Notes under the pieces: generated by a model
What the model saw: only the letters and a program-made list of their open reading frames with translations
Told to the model about the DNA's origin: nothing
Database searches by the model: none
Shown: positions 35,999-44,764 of the stretch, one piece after another
How positions within the stretch are numbered: the stretch's first letter is position 1
Layout: the number at the start of each line of letters is the position of its first letter
Translations under genes and position numbers: made by a program
Assembly: GCF_021245985.1 (NCBI RefSeq)
Contig: NZ_JAJQXA010000007.1
Location: 186,001 to 250,000 of the forward strand
Direction: 5' to 3'
Source: Flavobacterium soyae
GTDB lineage: Bacteria; Bacteroidota; Bacteroidia; Flavobacteriales; Flavobacteriaceae
Length of the DNA stretch: 64,000 bases

Positions 35999-37177
35999 AT
36001 GAATTTATCTAAAACCAACGTCCTGTTTATGGCAGTTTGCACTGGTCTTATAGTTGCAAATCTTTATTACTGCCAGCCTTTGATTGTTTTAATTGCCAAC
36101 GAATTTAAAATTCCAGAAGCCAGCGCCGGAACTATAACTTATTTAACTCAAGCGGGTTATGCTATTGGTTTGTTTTTTATGGTACCGCTTGGTGATAAAT
36201 TAGAACGAAAAAAGCAGATTTTAATTACCACTTTTGCTTCAGTAATTGCATTACTTATTGCAGCAACGGCAAAAAGTTTTCTTATTCTGCAAATAGCTTC
36301 TTTATTAATCGGAATCACTTCGATTGTACCGCAGCTTATTTTGCCTTTGGCCGCTTCGTTAAGCACATCTGAACAGCGGGGAAAAGTTATCGGAACCATT
36401 ATGAGCGGTTTATTGGTCGGAATTTTACTTTCCAGAACTTTAAGCGGTTTTATTGGAGAAGTTTTGGGATGGAGATCGATGTTTTACATCGCAGCCATAA
36501 TTTGTCTTTTAATCTTTTTTGTCATTCAGAGTAAATTCCCGGTAAACAAACCTCAGTTTCAGGGAACTTACGGTCAATTAATAAAGTCTTTATTTACACT
36601 TATAAAAACACAGCCTGTTTTGCGAGAAGCTACAGCAATCAACGTTTTCAGCTTTGCTCAGTTTGGAGCTTTCTGGACTACAATGGTTTTATTGCTTTCA
36701 GGCGAACCGTTTCATTTTAACAGTGCCACAATTGGTTTATTCGGAATTGTTGGTGCATCGGGAGCTTTGGCCGCGCCTTTGGTTGGGAAAATCGGAGATA
36801 AAGGAAATTCAAGAATTGCAGTTGGTTACGGCTGTTTATTAATCCTGATAAGTTTCCTGATTTTTTATTTTTCTATAGAAAGCGTAATCGGAATTGCGAT
36901 AGGAATTGTTTTTATTGATATCGGAATTCAGGGAGTTCACATCTCAAACCAAACCAGAGTGTATTCACTATTGCCAGATGCCAGAAACAGACTAAATACG
37001 GTATTTATGTCGTTTAGCTTTTTAGGAACTGCTGCCGGATCTGCCTACGGATTATTATTGTGGAAACTGGGCGGATGGCACGCTGTAACAATTGGCTGTA
37101 TGGTTTTATCGGCACTGTCATTAACCGTTTACGGACTGACTTATAAATCATCCCGAAGCGTTGGGACTAAAAAATAA
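35999..37177 (+). CDS. Major facilitator superfamily transporter
   Basis: The 392-residue protein has twelve hydrophobic segments and the MFS A-like motif between helices 2 and 3 (PLGDKLERKKQIL), plus a related loop (VGKIGDKGNSRI) in the second half. It resembles drug:H+ antiporter (DHA1) sugar/drug efflux proteins of the YnfM/AraJ type. The substrate is unknown. Apart from the -7 box directly before the start it has no regulatory neighbour. Confidence 0.88.
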   Translation: MNLSKTNVLFMAVCTGLIVANLYYCQPLIVLIANEFKIPEASAGTITYLTQAGYAIGLFFMVPLGDKLERKKQILITTFASVIALLIAATAKSFLILQIASLLIGITSIVPQLILPLAASLSTSEQRGKVIGTIMSGLLVGILLSRTLSGFIGEVLGWRSMFYIAAIICLLIFFVIQSKFPVNKPQFQGTYGQLIKSLFTLIKTQPVLREATAINVFSFAQFGAFWTTMVLLLSGEPFHFNSATIGLFGIVGASGALAAPLVGKIGDKGNSRIAVGYGCLLILISFLIFYFSIESVIGIAIGIVFIDIGIQGVHISNQTRVYSLLPDARNRLNTVFMSFSFLGTAAGSAYGLLLWKLGGWHAVTIGCMVLSALSLTVYGLTYKSSRSVGTKK

Positions 37178-37187
37178 AAAGCACAAA

Positions 37188-37215
37188 TTGATTAAGAAAT
37201 TAATTTGTAAATTTG
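37188..37215 (+). promoter_or_regulatory. Promoter of the cyclophilin-FKBP gene
   Basis: TTG (37188-37190), 17 bp, TAAATTTG (37208-37215): a good Bacteroidota promoter, 22 bp before the ATG. Confidence 0.7.
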
Positions 37216-37237
37216 CGTTCAATTAAAAAATAACAAC

Positions 37238-38170
37238 ATGGAAAACGGAATATACGCTAAATTCAACACAAGTAAAGGTTCGATTTTAGTTAAACTTACA
37301 CACGACTTAACACCAGGAACCGTAGGGAATTTTGTAGCTCTTGCAGAAGGAAATATGGAGAATAAAGTAAAACCTCAAGGACAAAAATTCTACGACGGAT
37401 TAAATTTTCACAGAGTAATTCCTGATTTTATGATTCAGGGTGGATGTCCTAAAGGAACTGGAACTGGAGATCCGGGATATAAATTTGATGATGAATTTGT
37501 ATCAAGTTTAAAACACGATCGTCCGGGAGTTTTATCTATGGCAAATTCTGGACCTGGAAGTAATGGTTCTCAGTTTTTTATCACACACGTTCCAACTCCT
37601 TGGTTAGACGGAAAACACAGTGTTTTTGGTCACGTTGTAGAAGGACAAGATGTAGTTGATGCTGTTGCTCAGGGAGATGCTTTAGAAACTTTAGAAATCA
37701 TTAGAGTTGGAGAAGAGGCTCAAAAATGGAATGCTATTGAAGCTTTTATTGGTTTAAAAGGTGCTCGTTTAAAACGTGAAGCAGCTTTAAAAGCTGAGTC
37801 AGAAGCAAAAATGGAACAATTAGCTGCTGGTTTTGATAAAACAGAAAGCGGTTTACGTTACAAAATGATCCAAAAAGGTGAAGGCAAAAGAGCTGAAGCT
37901 GGAAAAACAGTTTCTGTTCACTACGAAGGTTCTTTAGAAAACGGAAAAGTTTTTGATTCATCTTACCCACGTAAAAAACCAATCGAATTCAAATTAGGAA
38001 TTGGACAAGTTATTGAAGGATGGGACGAAGGTATTGCTTTATTACAAGTGGGTGACAAAGCTCGTTTTGTAATTCCATCTGATTTAGCTTACGGACCATC
38101 AGGAGCTGGAGGAGTTATCCCGCCAAACGCAACTTTGATTTTTGACGTTGAATTAATGGACGTAAAATAA
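37238..38170 (+). CDS. Dual peptidylprolyl isomerase, cyclophilin-FKBP fusion
   Basis: The 310-residue cytoplasmic protein joins two unrelated prolyl isomerase domains. Residues 1-160 are a cyclophilin ([32 protein letters not shown]). Residues about 205-310 are an FKBP ([42 protein letters not shown]). A charged, probably coiled helix of about 40 residues links them. Both active sites look intact. Such cyclophilin-first fusions are known from Flavobacterium. It should assist protein folding and has its own promoter and terminator. Confidence 0.93.
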   Translation: MENGIYAKFNTSKGSILVKLTHDLTPGTVGNFVALAEGNMENKVKPQGQKFYDGLNFHRVIPDFMIQGGCPKGTGTGDPGYKFDDEFVSSLKHDRPGVLSMANSGPGSNGSQFFITHVPTPWLDGKHSVFGHVVEGQDVVDAVAQGDALETLEIIRVGEEAQKWNAIEAFIGLKGARLKREAALKAESEAKMEQLAAGFDKTESGLRYKMIQKGEGKRAEAGKTVSVHYEGSLENGKVFDSSYPRKKPIEFKLGIGQVIEGWDEGIALLQVGDKARFVIPSDLAYGPSGAGGVIPPNATLIFDVELMDVK

Positions 38171-38206
38171 AGAATTTAGAAGCAATTTAGTATTGTTTTA
38201 AATAGC

Positions 38207-38239
38207 AATCCCATTCGCCTGCCGAATGGGATTTTTTTT
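38207..38239 (+). terminator. Terminator of the cyclophilin-FKBP gene
   Basis: AATCCCATTCG and CGAATGGGATT pair perfectly around 5 nt and are followed by eight T residues. Confidence 0.85.
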
Positions 38240-38264
38240 ATATTTACTATAAAAACCAGAGACA

Positions 38265-38564
38265 ATGAAAAATATTTTAATCCTTGCGGCACTTGCTTTA
38301 TTTGCAGTTTCCTGCGGAACTCAAAAAACAACAGCTGTTGCAGCTACTCCTGCCGAACCTGCAAAAACAGTGGTATTAACTCCTGAATTAGAAGCAGGTA
38401 GAGATTTGTATGAAAACAATTGCGCAAAATGCCACAAATTGAAAGATCCAAAGAAATATACAAAAGAAGAATGGGGACCAATTTTGGTTAGAATGGGCAA
38501 AAAAGCTAAGTTAGATGAAACCCAAATGGCATCAATTACAAATTATATTGATTCACAATTGTAA
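38265..38564 (+). CDS. Cytochrome c-like heme lipoprotein
   Basis: The 99-residue protein has a lipoprotein signal with Cys17 in AVSC, an Ala/Thr/Pro-rich linker, and one c-type heme motif, CAKCH (Cys53, Cys56, His57). MGKKAKL (Met about 82) is a likely sixth heme ligand. It is a small periplasmic-side electron carrier anchored by lipid. No oxidase or reductase gene is adjacent to name its partner. Confidence 0.85.
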   Translation: MKNILILAALALFAVSCGTQKTTAVAATPAEPAKTVVLTPELEAGRDLYENNCAKCHKLKDPKKYTKEEWGPILVRMGKKAKLDETQMASITNYIDSQL

Positions 38565-38587
38565 TTCTGTATTTAAAAAAGCATAAC

Positions 38588-38621
38588 AAAAAACCTGTTC
38601 AAATTATTGAACAGGTTTTTT
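38588..38621 (+). terminator. Terminator of the cytochrome gene
   Basis: AAAAAACCTGTTCAA and TTGAACAGGTTTTTT pair perfectly around a 4-nt loop. The stem ends in a T run. Confidence 0.85.
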
Positions 38622-38642
38622 GGTTTTCAAATAGATATAAAA

Positions 38643-38668
38643 AAACACCTTCACAGAATGAGGTGTTT
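38643..38668 (-). terminator. Terminator of the Rnk-like gene
   Basis: AAACACCT and AGGTGTTT pair around a 10-nt loop. On the minus strand it is followed by T-rich sequence, 6 bp past the stop at 38675. Confidence 0.65.
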
Positions 38669-38674
38669 AAAAAG

Positions 38675-39070
38675 TTATGAATGATGTACAGCCGTATTGT
38701 CTACCGCGATTATTTTTAAAGTTCTGATGCCGGCCGGCATTTCCCAGTCAACTTCGTCATTTTCTTTAAAACCAATAATAGCAACGCTTAAAGGTGCCAG
38801 AATTGAAATTTTAGATTGCTTTATATCAGCAGATGATGGTAAAACAATCTGAACTTTCATTTGCTTCTTCGCTATTACATCTTCAATCGTTACAAAAGAA
38901 TTGATTCTGATAACAGTGCTGTCAAGTTCGCTTTCTTTGCTTATTACAGCACGGTCTAATTCTTGCGAAAGCTGATTTGCTTCTTTAGTATTTGTCGAAT
39001 TTTTACTTTTTAAAATCAATTCCCTTAAAAATTGATAATCTGATTTACAGAAAGTGGGTGTTGGTTTCAT
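38675..39070 (-). CDS. GreA/GreB C-terminal domain protein, Rnk-like
   Basis: The 131-residue protein has a short helical N-terminus and then the GreA/GreB C-terminal FKBP-like domain in Rnk style: VIRINSFVTIEDV, VQIVLPSSADIKQSKISILAPLSVAIIGF and EVDWEMPAGIRTLKI. It lacks the coiled-coil of true Gre factors. It probably binds RNA polymerase and modulates it; Rnk was first noted for effects on nucleoside diphosphate kinase. A strong promoter about 350 bp upstream gives it an unusually long leader. Confidence 0.85.
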   Translation of the reverse strand: MKPTPTFCKSDYQFLRELILKSKNSTNTKEANQLSQELDRAVISKESELDSTVIRINSFVTIEDVIAKKQMKVQIVLPSSADIKQSKISILAPLSVAIIGFKENDEVDWEMPAGIRTLKIIAVDNTAVHHS

Positions 39071-39423
39071 ATCTATATTGAATTTATTGTTATAAAATTT
39101 GAATGATTTTTCTTCTTTTATGCTTTCTAAAGCGAGTTACTGCTCAGCCCGTTCTTAAAACAAGATAAGCGACTAAAGTATTTATTTTGAAAAACAAAAA
39201 AGTATCTGACTAAAATTGAATTTTTGTCAAATAAATAATGTTTAAATTGATGTAAATCCTCCGCCTGAAAGAAGAATTGAAATAGACGGAGGCCTAATTA
39301 ATAAAGGCCTTACTATGTGAAATAAATACAGCAGAGAGCGGTTTTCCTGTAAGGGAAAACAACGGGATAAAAACTGTAAATATTGTTATAGTGTTCACAA
39401 TGAGTGATTTTAATTATGATCTG
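39071..39423 (-). promoter_or_regulatory. Long structured leader of the Rnk-like gene
   Basis: From the promoter at 39424-39456 to the ATG at 39070 is about 350 nt with no good reading frame. On the minus strand several hairpins can form: GTTTTCC/GGAAAAC around 6 nt (about 39343-39362), AAGGCCT/AGGCCT around an AT loop (about 39288-39312) and CCTCCG/CGGAGG (about 39258-39290). The last two share GGCCTCCG and so are mutually exclusive. This is the layout of a regulated leader, or of a small RNA that ends before the gene. No known riboswitch class is recognised. Confidence 0.5.
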
Positions 39424-39456
39424 CAAAGATAAGTAAAGTTTTTTGATTCTTACAAA
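39424..39456 (-). promoter_or_regulatory. Promoter of the Rnk-like gene or an RNA
   Basis: On the minus strand TTTG (39456-39453), 21 bp, TATCTTTG (39431-39424) matches both Bacteroidota elements exactly. It lies just past the stop of the redoxin gene, so transcription starts independently of that gene. Confidence 0.75.
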
Positions 39457-39458
39457 TT

Positions 39459-40013
39459 TTATTTCCATTTGATATTACACCCAATACTCGGCTTCTGAAT
39501 TTCATTTAAAATTCGGTTATAAATCAAGGCATCAATGGCATTTCTTAAATCAGTTCCGCTTAACGGAATTCCGTTTCCGGGTCTTGAATCGTCTAATTGT
39601 CCTCTGTAAAACAATTTGTCCTGATTATCGAATAAATAAAAATCAGGTGTGCAGGCTGCATCGTATGCTTTTGCCACTTCCTGCGTTTCATCAAATAAAT
39701 ATGGAAAATCAATTTTATGCTGTAAAGCAAAATCAGTCATTAATTCAGGAGAATCCTGCGGATATTTTACGATATCATTGCTTGAAATAGCAATAATACC
39801 AAGCCCCTGAACGCGGTAATCATTTGAGATCATTACGATTTCATTAATAACATGAAGCACAAACGGACAATGATTACACATAAAAATAACAAGTGTACCT
39901 TTTGATCCTTTTAAATCCTCAAACGAATAAATGTTATTCGAATTTGTATCTTTTAGATTAAAGTCTGGAGCAAGTGTTCCAAGCGGAATCATATTTGAAG
40001 GAGTTCGTGCCAT
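39459..40013 (-). CDS. Thioredoxin-fold redoxin, AhpC/TSA-like
   Basis: The 184-residue protein has no signal peptide. A thioredoxin-fold start (LAPDFNLKDTNSNNIYSFED) is followed by CNHCPF (Cys46 and Cys49) in the active-site position, giving a CxxC redox pair. Later landmarks are PYLFDETQEVAKAYDAACTPDFYLFD (with a third Cys before the cis-Pro) and YRGQLDDSRPGN. It belongs to the redoxin proteins that reduce disulfides or peroxides. The specific substrate is unknown. Confidence 0.85.
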   Translation of the reverse strand: MARTPSNMIPLGTLAPDFNLKDTNSNNIYSFEDLKGSKGTLVIFMCNHCPFVLHVINEIVMISNDYRVQGLGIIAISSNDIVKYPQDSPELMTDFALQHKIDFPYLFDETQEVAKAYDAACTPDFYLFDNQDKLFYRGQLDDSRPGNGIPLSGTDLRNAIDALIYNRILNEIQKPSIGCNIKWK

Positions 40014-40104
40014 TTTTTACAGAAAATTAATTCTCAAAAATAGCTTTAATAATCTGTAAATAAAAGAGTATAAGAAGAATTGTTATTCTGCTTAGAGTTT
40101 TTTT

Positions 40105-40135
40105 GCCACAGATTTTACAGATTAAGATGATTATT
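40105..40135. repeat. Half copy of GCCACAGATT repeat
   Basis: GCCACAGATTTTACAGATTA with flanking T run. The complementary arm is not seen nearby, so this is a degraded copy. Confidence 0.5.
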
Positions 40136-40188
40136 AAATTTGAGCACTGATATTAACCGCCGGCATCAAAAAATGATTATAGAATTAG

Positions 40189-40217
40189 TTGTATTAATTA
40201 CAAAATTTATAGGTTTG
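40189..40217 (+). promoter_or_regulatory. csaA promoter
   Basis: TTG (40189-40191), 18 bp, TAGGTTTG (40210-40217), 19 bp before the ATG. Confidence 0.7.
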
Positions 40218-40236
40218 TAAATAAACACTTTTAAAA

Positions 40237-40572
40237 ATGGATTTAAGCTGGAACGAATTTGAAAGAACTGATATACGGGTAGGAACTATCATCGAAGTAA
40301 ATGATTTTCCCGAAGCAAGAAAACCTGCTTTTCAACTCACAATAGATTTTGGTGTCGAAATTGGTATCAGAAAATCATCTGCACAAATTACAAAACGCTA
40401 TCAAAAAGAAGATTTAATAAACAGACAAATTGTAGCGGTTGTAAATTTCCCTAAAAAACAGATAGGAAAATTTATGAGCGAATGTCTTGTTCTTGGCGCT
40501 GTAGGAGAGGAGGGAGATGTTATTTTATTGGCTCCGGATTTTAAAATACCAAATGGACTTCGTATAGGATAA
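40237..40572 (+). CDS. csaA: CsaA-type tRNA-binding domain protein
   Basis: The 111-residue single OB-fold protein matches CsaA, a dimeric tRNA-binding and chaperone-like protein. Landmarks: FERTDIRVGTIIEV near the N-terminus, ARKPAFQLTIDFG, QIVAVVNFPKKQIGKFMSECLVLG and a hydrophobic C-terminus. The length is normal. It has its own promoter and sits between degraded repeats. Confidence 0.9.
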   Translation: MDLSWNEFERTDIRVGTIIEVNDFPEARKPAFQLTIDFGVEIGIRKSSAQITKRYQKEDLINRQIVAVVNFPKKQIGKFMSECLVLGAVGEEGDVILLAPDFKIPNGLRIG

Positions 40573-40596
40573 GTTTACAGTCGCAGTTTTAAGTTT

Positions 40597-40775
40597 GCCA
40601 CAGATTTAACAGATTAAAATGATTTTTAATTTTTGCCACGAATTGCACCAATTTACACGAATTATTCTTTGAACTCTAGCTTTGTGAACTTTAATGAATC
40701 AAAAATTCAGCAAGCTTTTAATAAAAACTTTGCGAACTTTGCGTAAAAACCTTTGGCGTACTTTGCGGTTAAATT
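40597..40775. repeat. Cluster of degraded interspersed repeats
   Basis: GCCACAGATTTAACAGATTA (from 40597) and GCCACGAATTGCACCAATTT (from 40635) are half copies of the two main repeat families. They are followed by words such as AACTTTGCGTAAAAACCTTT and TACTTTGCGGTTAAATTCG. No gene or intact stem. Confidence 0.5.
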
Positions 40776-40788
40776 CGTTTGCATAGCT

Positions 40789-41343
40789 TTAGTTTTTAGT
40801 ATCTATTTTCGCAATTAATTGTTCTAATATCAACTGTCCTTCTTCCCAATATCTTAAATCAGAGTCAGAGTTAATGTGCCCTTGTTCACCAATGTTTACA
40901 AAAGCACTTCCCCATTTTTCTGCAAAATATTGTTTTCTTTCAAGTGAGGCGTAAGGATCATTTTCGCTTGCCACAACTATTGATGGAAAAGGCAATTTAT
41001 AAAGCGGCATTGGAGAAAAATTTCTAATAACATCCGGTGTATGTTCAGGTGAATCAACATCGGCTGGAGCCACAAGTAAAGCTCCGATTATGTTTTTATT
41101 TGAATGTGTTTCTGCCCAATGCAATACTAGTGAAACAGCAAGACTATGTGCTACTAAAATCGTTGGGCTTTCCAATTTAGAAACGGCTTCGTTTAGTCGT
41201 GCAATCCAATCTTCGCGAACAGGTTCGTCCCAATTGTCCTGAACCAAACGAATTGAATTTTTAAATTTTTCATGCCAAAAGGTCTGCCAGTGTTTTTCTC
41301 CGGAATTTCCTAATCCGGGTAAAATTAATAGTTGTGTTTCCAT
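40789..41343 (-). CDS. RBBP9/YdeN family serine hydrolase
   Basis: The 184-residue alpha/beta hydrolase begins with ILPGLGNSGEKHWQTFW, diagnostic of the RBBP9/YdeN family. The nucleophile is the Ser of VAHSLA, the acid the Asp of ASENDPY and the His that of GEQGHINSDS. Substrate unknown; cytoplasmic. It lies 19 bp downstream of another hydrolase gene on the same strand. Confidence 0.9.
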   Translation of the reverse strand: METQLLILPGLGNSGEKHWQTFWHEKFKNSIRLVQDNWDEPVREDWIARLNEAVSKLESPTILVAHSLAVSLVLHWAETHSNKNIIGALLVAPADVDSPEHTPDVIRNFSPMPLYKLPFPSIVVASENDPYASLERKQYFAEKWGSAFVNIGEQGHINSDSDLRYWEEGQLILEQLIAKIDTKN

Positions 41344-41362
41344 TGCCGTGGAATTATATTGT

Positions 41363-42193
41363 TTATTTTTTGGTTCGTTTTTCTTTTACAATTCGGTTGA
41401 CTTCGTTTACCAGTAACGGAAAACCAGGTTCAGTCATTCCGTGGCCGTAACCGTCTAATTCGTAAAGTTTAGTCTGCGTATGACCGACTAGTTTCATCAT
41501 TCTTGCCATGTATGCATTTTCTTCATATCGGCCTAACATTTCCAGTTCGCGATCTCCGGTAATTAATAAAAGCGGCGGAGCATCGGCGCGAACGTGGTAT
41601 AAAGGCGCAAAAGCATCAATTGTAGGTTGTTTTTCCGGGATTCCGTTTTCTCTTCTAACTTCAAAATGCGTAATGCATTGTCCGCTAAACGGAATTAATC
41701 CTGCAATTCTGTTAGCATCAATTCCTTCTTTTTGAAGATATTTTTTATCTAAGCCAATCATCATACCCAAATATCCTCCTGCAGAATGACCGGAAACGAA
41801 TATTAAAGAAGAATCACCGCCATAACTGCTGATATTATTAAAAACCCAGCTTACCGCTGCAGCCGCATCTTCGATAGCTTTTTCTGCTTTTGCTTTTGGA
41901 GACAATCTATAATTTACGCCAATAATGGCGAAACCTTTATTTTTTAAAGCTTCAGGAATTTCTTTATTTCCACCTGTTAAACCTCCGCCATGAAACCAGA
42001 CAATCGTAGCAAAGCCTTTTGTGTTTTTTGGATAATAAATATCCAGAACACATCTTTCGTTAATGTAACTGTCGGATTTATTTATTTCTGAAGAATAATA
42101 CTGAATATTTGATTTGGTTTCATATTCTAATTTTTGGGCAAATGATGAAATTCCAATAAATAGAAAACAAAGTAAAATAGTTAGCTTTTTCAT
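41363..42193 (-). CDS. Secreted alpha/beta hydrolase, BD-FAE/carboxylesterase type
   Basis: I start at ATG 42193 (MKKLTILLCFLFIGISSFAQ), seven codons inside the longest frame, because this gives a clean signal peptide; 276 residues. Motifs: oxyanion FHGGGLTGG, nucleophile SGHSAGGY, acid GDRELE and His YGHGMTEP. The family includes exported esterases that remove acyl groups from polysaccharides or drugs. Substrate unknown. Confidence 0.88.
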   Translation of the reverse strand: MKKLTILLCFLFIGISSFAQKLEYETKSNIQYYSSEINKSDSYINERCVLDIYYPKNTKGFATIVWFHGGGLTGGNKEIPEALKNKGFAIIGVNYRLSPKAKAEKAIEDAAAAVSWVFNNISSYGGDSSLIFVSGHSAGGYLGMMIGLDKKYLQKEGIDANRIAGLIPFSGQCITHFEVRRENGIPEKQPTIDAFAPLYHVRADAPPLLLITGDRELEMLGRYEENAYMARMMKLVGHTQTKLYELDGYGHGMTEPGFPLLVNEVNRIVKEKRTKK

Positions 42194-42343
42194 TTTTAAA
42201 AAATTGAATTGCATTAAATAATCTTAAATTCCAAAAATCTAAAATCTACAGTTTACAATCTAAAACCGATAACTTAAATGTATAAAAAAAGTCCAAAAAT
42301 GCAGCACATATTGGACTTGAACTTTTAGAAAAGTTATATAAGA

Positions 42344-42727
42344 TTAAATATCGTCAAAATCAATATCAGTAAAGCTGGATCTTGGTGTTTCAGCTTTATC
42401 AGAACCGTATTCTTTCTTAAAATCTTTTTGATGTCTTTCAGAGATTACTTCTTCGCCTTTGTGGTTCAAAACGTATGAAGTCATTTCTTCTAATATTTCG
42501 GCAAAAGCACTAAAATCTTCTTTATATAAATAAATTTTGTGTTTTTTAAAGTGAAAAGAACCATCTTCTTCGGTAAATTTTTTGCTTTCGGTAATCGTAA
42601 TATAATAATCGTCAGCTTTAGTAGCTCTCACATCAAAGAAATAAGTTCTTCTTCCTGCTCGTAATACTTTAGAAAAAATCTCTTCTTTTTCTAACATGTC
42701 ATTTTCTCTCATAATACGTTCTATCAT
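42344..42727 (-). CDS. DUF3276/PUR-alpha-like nucleic-acid-binding protein
   Basis: The 127-residue protein matches the short bacterial PUR-domain family: EEIFSKVLRAGRRTYFFDVR and YYITITESKK, then FHFKKHKIYLYKEDFSAFAEIL. The acidic C-terminal tail is probably disordered. Relatives such as the Borrelia protein bind single-stranded DNA and RNA and control expression. A second ATG at codon 6 is an alternative start. It lies 55 bp downstream of the ABC exporter gene. Confidence 0.88.
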   Translation of the reverse strand: MIERIMRENDMLEKEEIFSKVLRAGRRTYFFDVRATKADDYYITITESKKFTEEDGSFHFKKHKIYLYKEDFSAFAEILEEMTSYVLNHKGEEVISERHQKDFKKEYGSDKAETPRSSFTDIDFDDI

Positions 42728-42781
42728 TTTTGGTAATTAATAGTACTCAAAAATCATAAAAATTTATCGATTACACAACAA

Positions 42782-44560
42782 TTAAAGTAATTCTTTTTCC
42801 GAAAGTTGTTTTAAATATAACGATGCATAGTAACCTTCCTGATTTATTAATTGATTATGAGAGCCTTGTTGAATTATTTCACCATCCTCAAGAATGATGA
42901 TTTTGTCGGCATTTTTGGCAGAAGAAACCCGATGACTGACAATTATTGTAGTTTTATTTTTACAAAATTCAAATAAATTATGTAGGATAGTTTCCTCAGT
43001 TTCGGTATCAACTGCAGACAAACAATCATCAAAAAGTAAAATAGCAGGATTTTTTATAATTGCCCTTGCGATCGATACACGCTGCTTTTGCCCGCCGGAA
43101 AGAGTGATTCCTCTTTCTCCTAAAATAGTGTCGTATTGCTTGTTAAATGTGATGATATTATCATGAACGACAGCATTTTTTGCAGCTTCAATAACTTCTT
43201 CGTCAGTTGCATTTTGATTCCCGAATTTGATGTTGTTTTTAATCGTGTCAGAAAACAAGAAAGCATCCTGAGGAACAATTCCGATGCTGTTTCGCAAATC
43301 ATTTAAATTTAAAGAACTGATTTCGTTTTGATCAATTGTAATTCTGCCATCGGTAACATCATACAAACGGGAAATCAAGGATAATATGGTAGATTTTCCA
43401 GAACCGGTTTTTCCTAAAATTGCCAGCGTTTCTCCCTTTTTTACTGTAAAGCTTACATTTTTTAAAGCTTCAATATTCGTATCTTCATAGGTATAACTTA
43501 CATTTTCAAAAGCAATTGAGCCGTGTATATCTGATGGGTTTTGATTGTTGTTTTTAATCTCCGGTTCAATTTTCAAAAATTCGTTTAAACGCTTTTGAGA
43601 AGCCTCTGCTTCCTGAACCATTGACGAAACCCATCCAAGAGAAGCAACAGGCCAGGTTAGCATATTAACGTACAAAATAAATTCGGCAATTGTACCAATA
43701 TTCGGAATCGTGCCGTTGATATACATAACACCTCCAAAATAAATTACAACCAAATTACTAATTCCTATAAGGGCAATCATCAAAGGCCCAAACAGCGACT
43801 GGACTTTTGCTAAATCCAAACTCTTGCGTTTACTTTCTTCCGCAAGATTTATCATGTTATTTTGATGCTGATTTTCTAAAGAATAGGCTTTTATAACTCT
43901 GATTCCTGAGAAAATTTCTTGTGTAAAACTAGAAACTTTAGATAAATACTGCTGAAAAGTAGTGCTTCGTTTATTGATTTCTGAACTTAGTTTGAAAATG
44001 CAATAAGATAGAATAGGTAAAGGCAGTATAGTGTATAAAGTAAGTAAAGGCGAAACATTATGCATATATAATAATACGATTGCAAAACGGATAAATGTAT
44101 TTATGGTGTACATTACGGCCGGACCTACATACATACGAACTTTAGAGACATCTTCGCTGATTCTGTTCATTAAATCTCCCGTACGGTTTTGTTTGTAAAA
44201 ATTTTGAGAAAGTTTTTCGTATTGTTTAAAAACTTCATTTTTTAAATCAAACTCAATATGGCGCGACATTACGATCAATGTTTGGCGCATTAAAAAGGTC
44301 AGGAATCCTCCAACAATTGCACTTCCTGTGATTAAGAGTACGTTATGAATTAATTCCTGCTGATAAAAATCTATAATTATAGAAGATTTTCGATCGGCAT
44401 CAGATAATTTTAAAAACCGTTCGATAACATCAAAAGAGCGGCTGACAAGTTTTGGAGTAAATAAAAAGAATATTTGTGCGATTATAGTGATTAAAATACC
44501 TAAAGAGAAACTGTATTTATATTTGATAAAATATTTGTTTAAATAGCTTAATTCTTTCAT
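42782..44560 (-). CDS. ABC exporter with fused membrane and ATPase domains
   Basis: The 592-residue protein has six membrane helices in residues about 15-320 and an ATPase domain with Walker A GKTGSGKST, signature LSGGQKQR, Walker B AILLFDD and H-loop VSHR. The residue after the Walker B Asp, normally the catalytic Glu, is Asp (FDDCLSAVD), as in the degenerate site of heterodimeric exporters. No partner half-transporter is adjacent. It probably exports lipid or drug-like compounds. Confidence 0.9.
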   Translation of the reverse strand: MKELSYLNKYFIKYKYSFSLGILITIIAQIFFLFTPKLVSRSFDVIERFLKLSDADRKSSIIIDFYQQELIHNVLLITGSAIVGGFLTFLMRQTLIVMSRHIEFDLKNEVFKQYEKLSQNFYKQNRTGDLMNRISEDVSKVRMYVGPAVMYTINTFIRFAIVLLYMHNVSPLLTLYTILPLPILSYCIFKLSSEINKRSTTFQQYLSKVSSFTQEIFSGIRVIKAYSLENQHQNNMINLAEESKRKSLDLAKVQSLFGPLMIALIGISNLVVIYFGGVMYINGTIPNIGTIAEFILYVNMLTWPVASLGWVSSMVQEAEASQKRLNEFLKIEPEIKNNNQNPSDIHGSIAFENVSYTYEDTNIEALKNVSFTVKKGETLAILGKTGSGKSTILSLISRLYDVTDGRITIDQNEISSLNLNDLRNSIGIVPQDAFLFSDTIKNNIKFGNQNATDEEVIEAAKNAVVHDNIITFNKQYDTILGERGITLSGGQKQRVSIARAIIKNPAILLFDDCLSAVDTETEETILHNLFEFCKNKTTIIVSHRVSSAKNADKIIILEDGEIIQQGSHNQLINQEGYYASLYLKQLSEKELL

Positions 44561-44764
44561 TTTTTTAAGAGATTCGATATTGAATTGATTTGAATTTATG
44601 AATTATTATTAATTAAAATTATAATAAAATGTAATTTAATCAAAACAATTATATTGTAAAATTGTTATTTTAAAGATAAAAAATTAGCACATGTATATTT
44701 TTTGTTTATGTTTGAGTTGTCTTTTTGACAAATTCATAATTTTAAACAACTAAATAGTAACGCT

